Assembly (NCBI GenBank): GCA_021774995.1
Contig: JAJFIM010000024.1
Location: 1 to 6,549, forward strand
Reading direction: 5' to 3'
DNA length: 6,549 nt
Source: Alphaproteobacteria bacterium
GTDB lineage: Bacteria; Pseudomonadota; Alphaproteobacteria; SMXP01
Each line of letters begins with the position of its first letter. Within the stretch, counting starts at the first letter, position 1. The position numbers were made by a program, and so were the translations under genes. This document shows positions 5,927-6,549 of the stretch, piece after piece. The notes under the pieces are model-generated. The model saw only the letters and a list, made by a program, of their open reading frames with translations, was not told the origin of the DNA and searched no databases.

Positions 5927-6549
5927 TCAGGTCGATTGAATTGATTTGACGAGGCTTGCGACGGCGCCTTTCAGAAGGCTTTGGTCCGTTCCAATCACAA
6001 ACAGAGTGACGCCCCGGGAGTCGAACGCGTCTATTTGAGAGCCTTGGCTAAGAAAAATCCCGAGCCGTTTGGATTTCGCGCGCGCCGCCGCGCAGACGCG
6101 CTTGACAGCCTCATTCACGCGCGGGTCGTCGAGGCTGGCCGCGCCAAGCGACACCATCAAATCGGCCCGGCCGATAAAGAAGCAGTCAACGCCGTCCACG
6201 CCCATAATCTCGTCAATGGAGTCCACTGCTTCCCTGTCTTCAATTTGGCCAATGACGATGACGCCCGAATCAGCTTCCCTGATATAGGCCTCCAAATCGG
6301 GACGGCCATAGTCGCCCGCTCTGTGCGAGTTTGAAAACCCGCGCAGCCCGTTTTTATAGCGCGCCGCCTGGACCACTTGTTTTGCCGTTTCAGCAGACAT
6401 GAGATGCGGCGCAACAATCCCCGCCGCGCCCATATCCAATACGCTGAGAATGGTTGCGGGGTCTGCGTCGGGAACCCGCACCAAAGCCGGCATGGCGCCC
6501 GCCCGCGCCGCCAGCAAGCATGCGTCCAATGACGCTTTGTCGAAGGGCG
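5927..6549 (-). CDS. HpcH/HpaI-family aldolase (class II pyruvate aldolase), N-terminus cut by window edge
   Basis: The reading frame is open through the right edge. An in-frame Met exists at 6529, but the codons before it (PFDKAS) continue the family pattern, so the true start lies outside. About 50-60 residues are missing compared with the usual 250-270. Numbered from that Met: ALVRVPDADPATILSVLDMGA (two stretches, 15-35) holds Arg18, equivalent to catalytic Arg70 of E. coli HpaI. GIVAPHLMSAETAK (37-50), GLRGFSNSHRAGDYG (61-75), GQIEDREAV (94-102, metal ligand Glu97) and FFIGRADLMVSLG (117-129, metal ligand Asp123) follow in the right order. The family cleaves or forms 2-keto-3-deoxy or 4-hydroxy-2-oxo acids to pyruvate plus an aldehyde, often as the last step after ring cleavage. 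HpaI has Pro where this protein has Arg122. It is the most upstream operon gene seen here. The exact substrate is unknown. Confidence 0.93.
   Translation of the reverse strand, partial: PFDKASLDACLLAARAGAMPALVRVPDADPATILSVLDMGAAGIVAPHLMSAETAKQVVQAARYKNGLRGFSNSHRAGDYGRPDLEAYIREADSGVIVIGQIEDREAVDSIDEIMGVDGVDCFFIGRADLMVSLGAASLDDPRVNEAVKRVCAAARAKSKRLGIFLSQGSQIDAFDSRGVTLFVIGTDQSLLKGAVASLVKSIQST

Noticed and set aside
5927..6529. Met at 6529 as the start of the aldolase
   Set aside because: The frame continues in frame to the window edge with PFDKAS, which fits the family pattern, and no Shine-Dalgarno is present; the gene is simply truncated by the window.

Overview
The window looks like part of a catabolic (uptake, breakdown, export) gene cluster from a Gram-negative bacterium. 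It is most likely an alphaproteobacterium of the sphingomonad, Hyphomonas or Caulobacter kind. This rests on the TonB-dependent outer-membrane receptor with a typical sphingomonad-style plug, on moderate GC with AT-rich intergenic DNA, and on family style. The taxon is an inference. Every supported gene lies on the minus strand, so transcription runs from high to low coordinates. No RNA gene, insertion sequence, phage gene or CRISPR array is visible.

In transcription order: (1) 6549-5927, the C-terminal three quarters or so of an HpcH/HpaI-family aldolase, cut by the window edge. (2) 5914-4967, a DUF6282/amidohydrolase-fold putative metal hydrolase. (3) 4970-4389, a flavin reductase of the DIM6/NTAB (HpaC-like) family. 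These three are tightly packed (12-bp gap, then a 4-bp ATGA overlap) and end at a likely intrinsic terminator at 4364-4383. (4) 4297-3074, a Bcr/CflA-type 12-TM drug/proton antiporter of the MFS. (5) A 488-bp AT-rich, gene-poor gap (2586-3073) with a good promoter candidate, several inverted repeats and two doubtful micro-ORFs. (6) 2585-342, a complete TonB-dependent receptor, followed by a strong intrinsic terminator (269-298). (7) 206-1, the N-terminal 68 residues of a GxGxxG FAD-dependent oxidoreductase, cut by the other window edge.

A consistent reading is that the receptor imports an organic compound across the outer membrane and the MFS protein moves a substrate or toxic intermediate across the inner membrane. 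A flavin-dependent oxygenase, supplied with reduced flavin by the reductase, would then oxidise it, with the hydrolase and aldolase working on ring-cleavage or side-chain products. The substrate cannot be told from the sequence. The least understood parts are the DUF6282 protein and the regulatory DNA upstream of the receptor.
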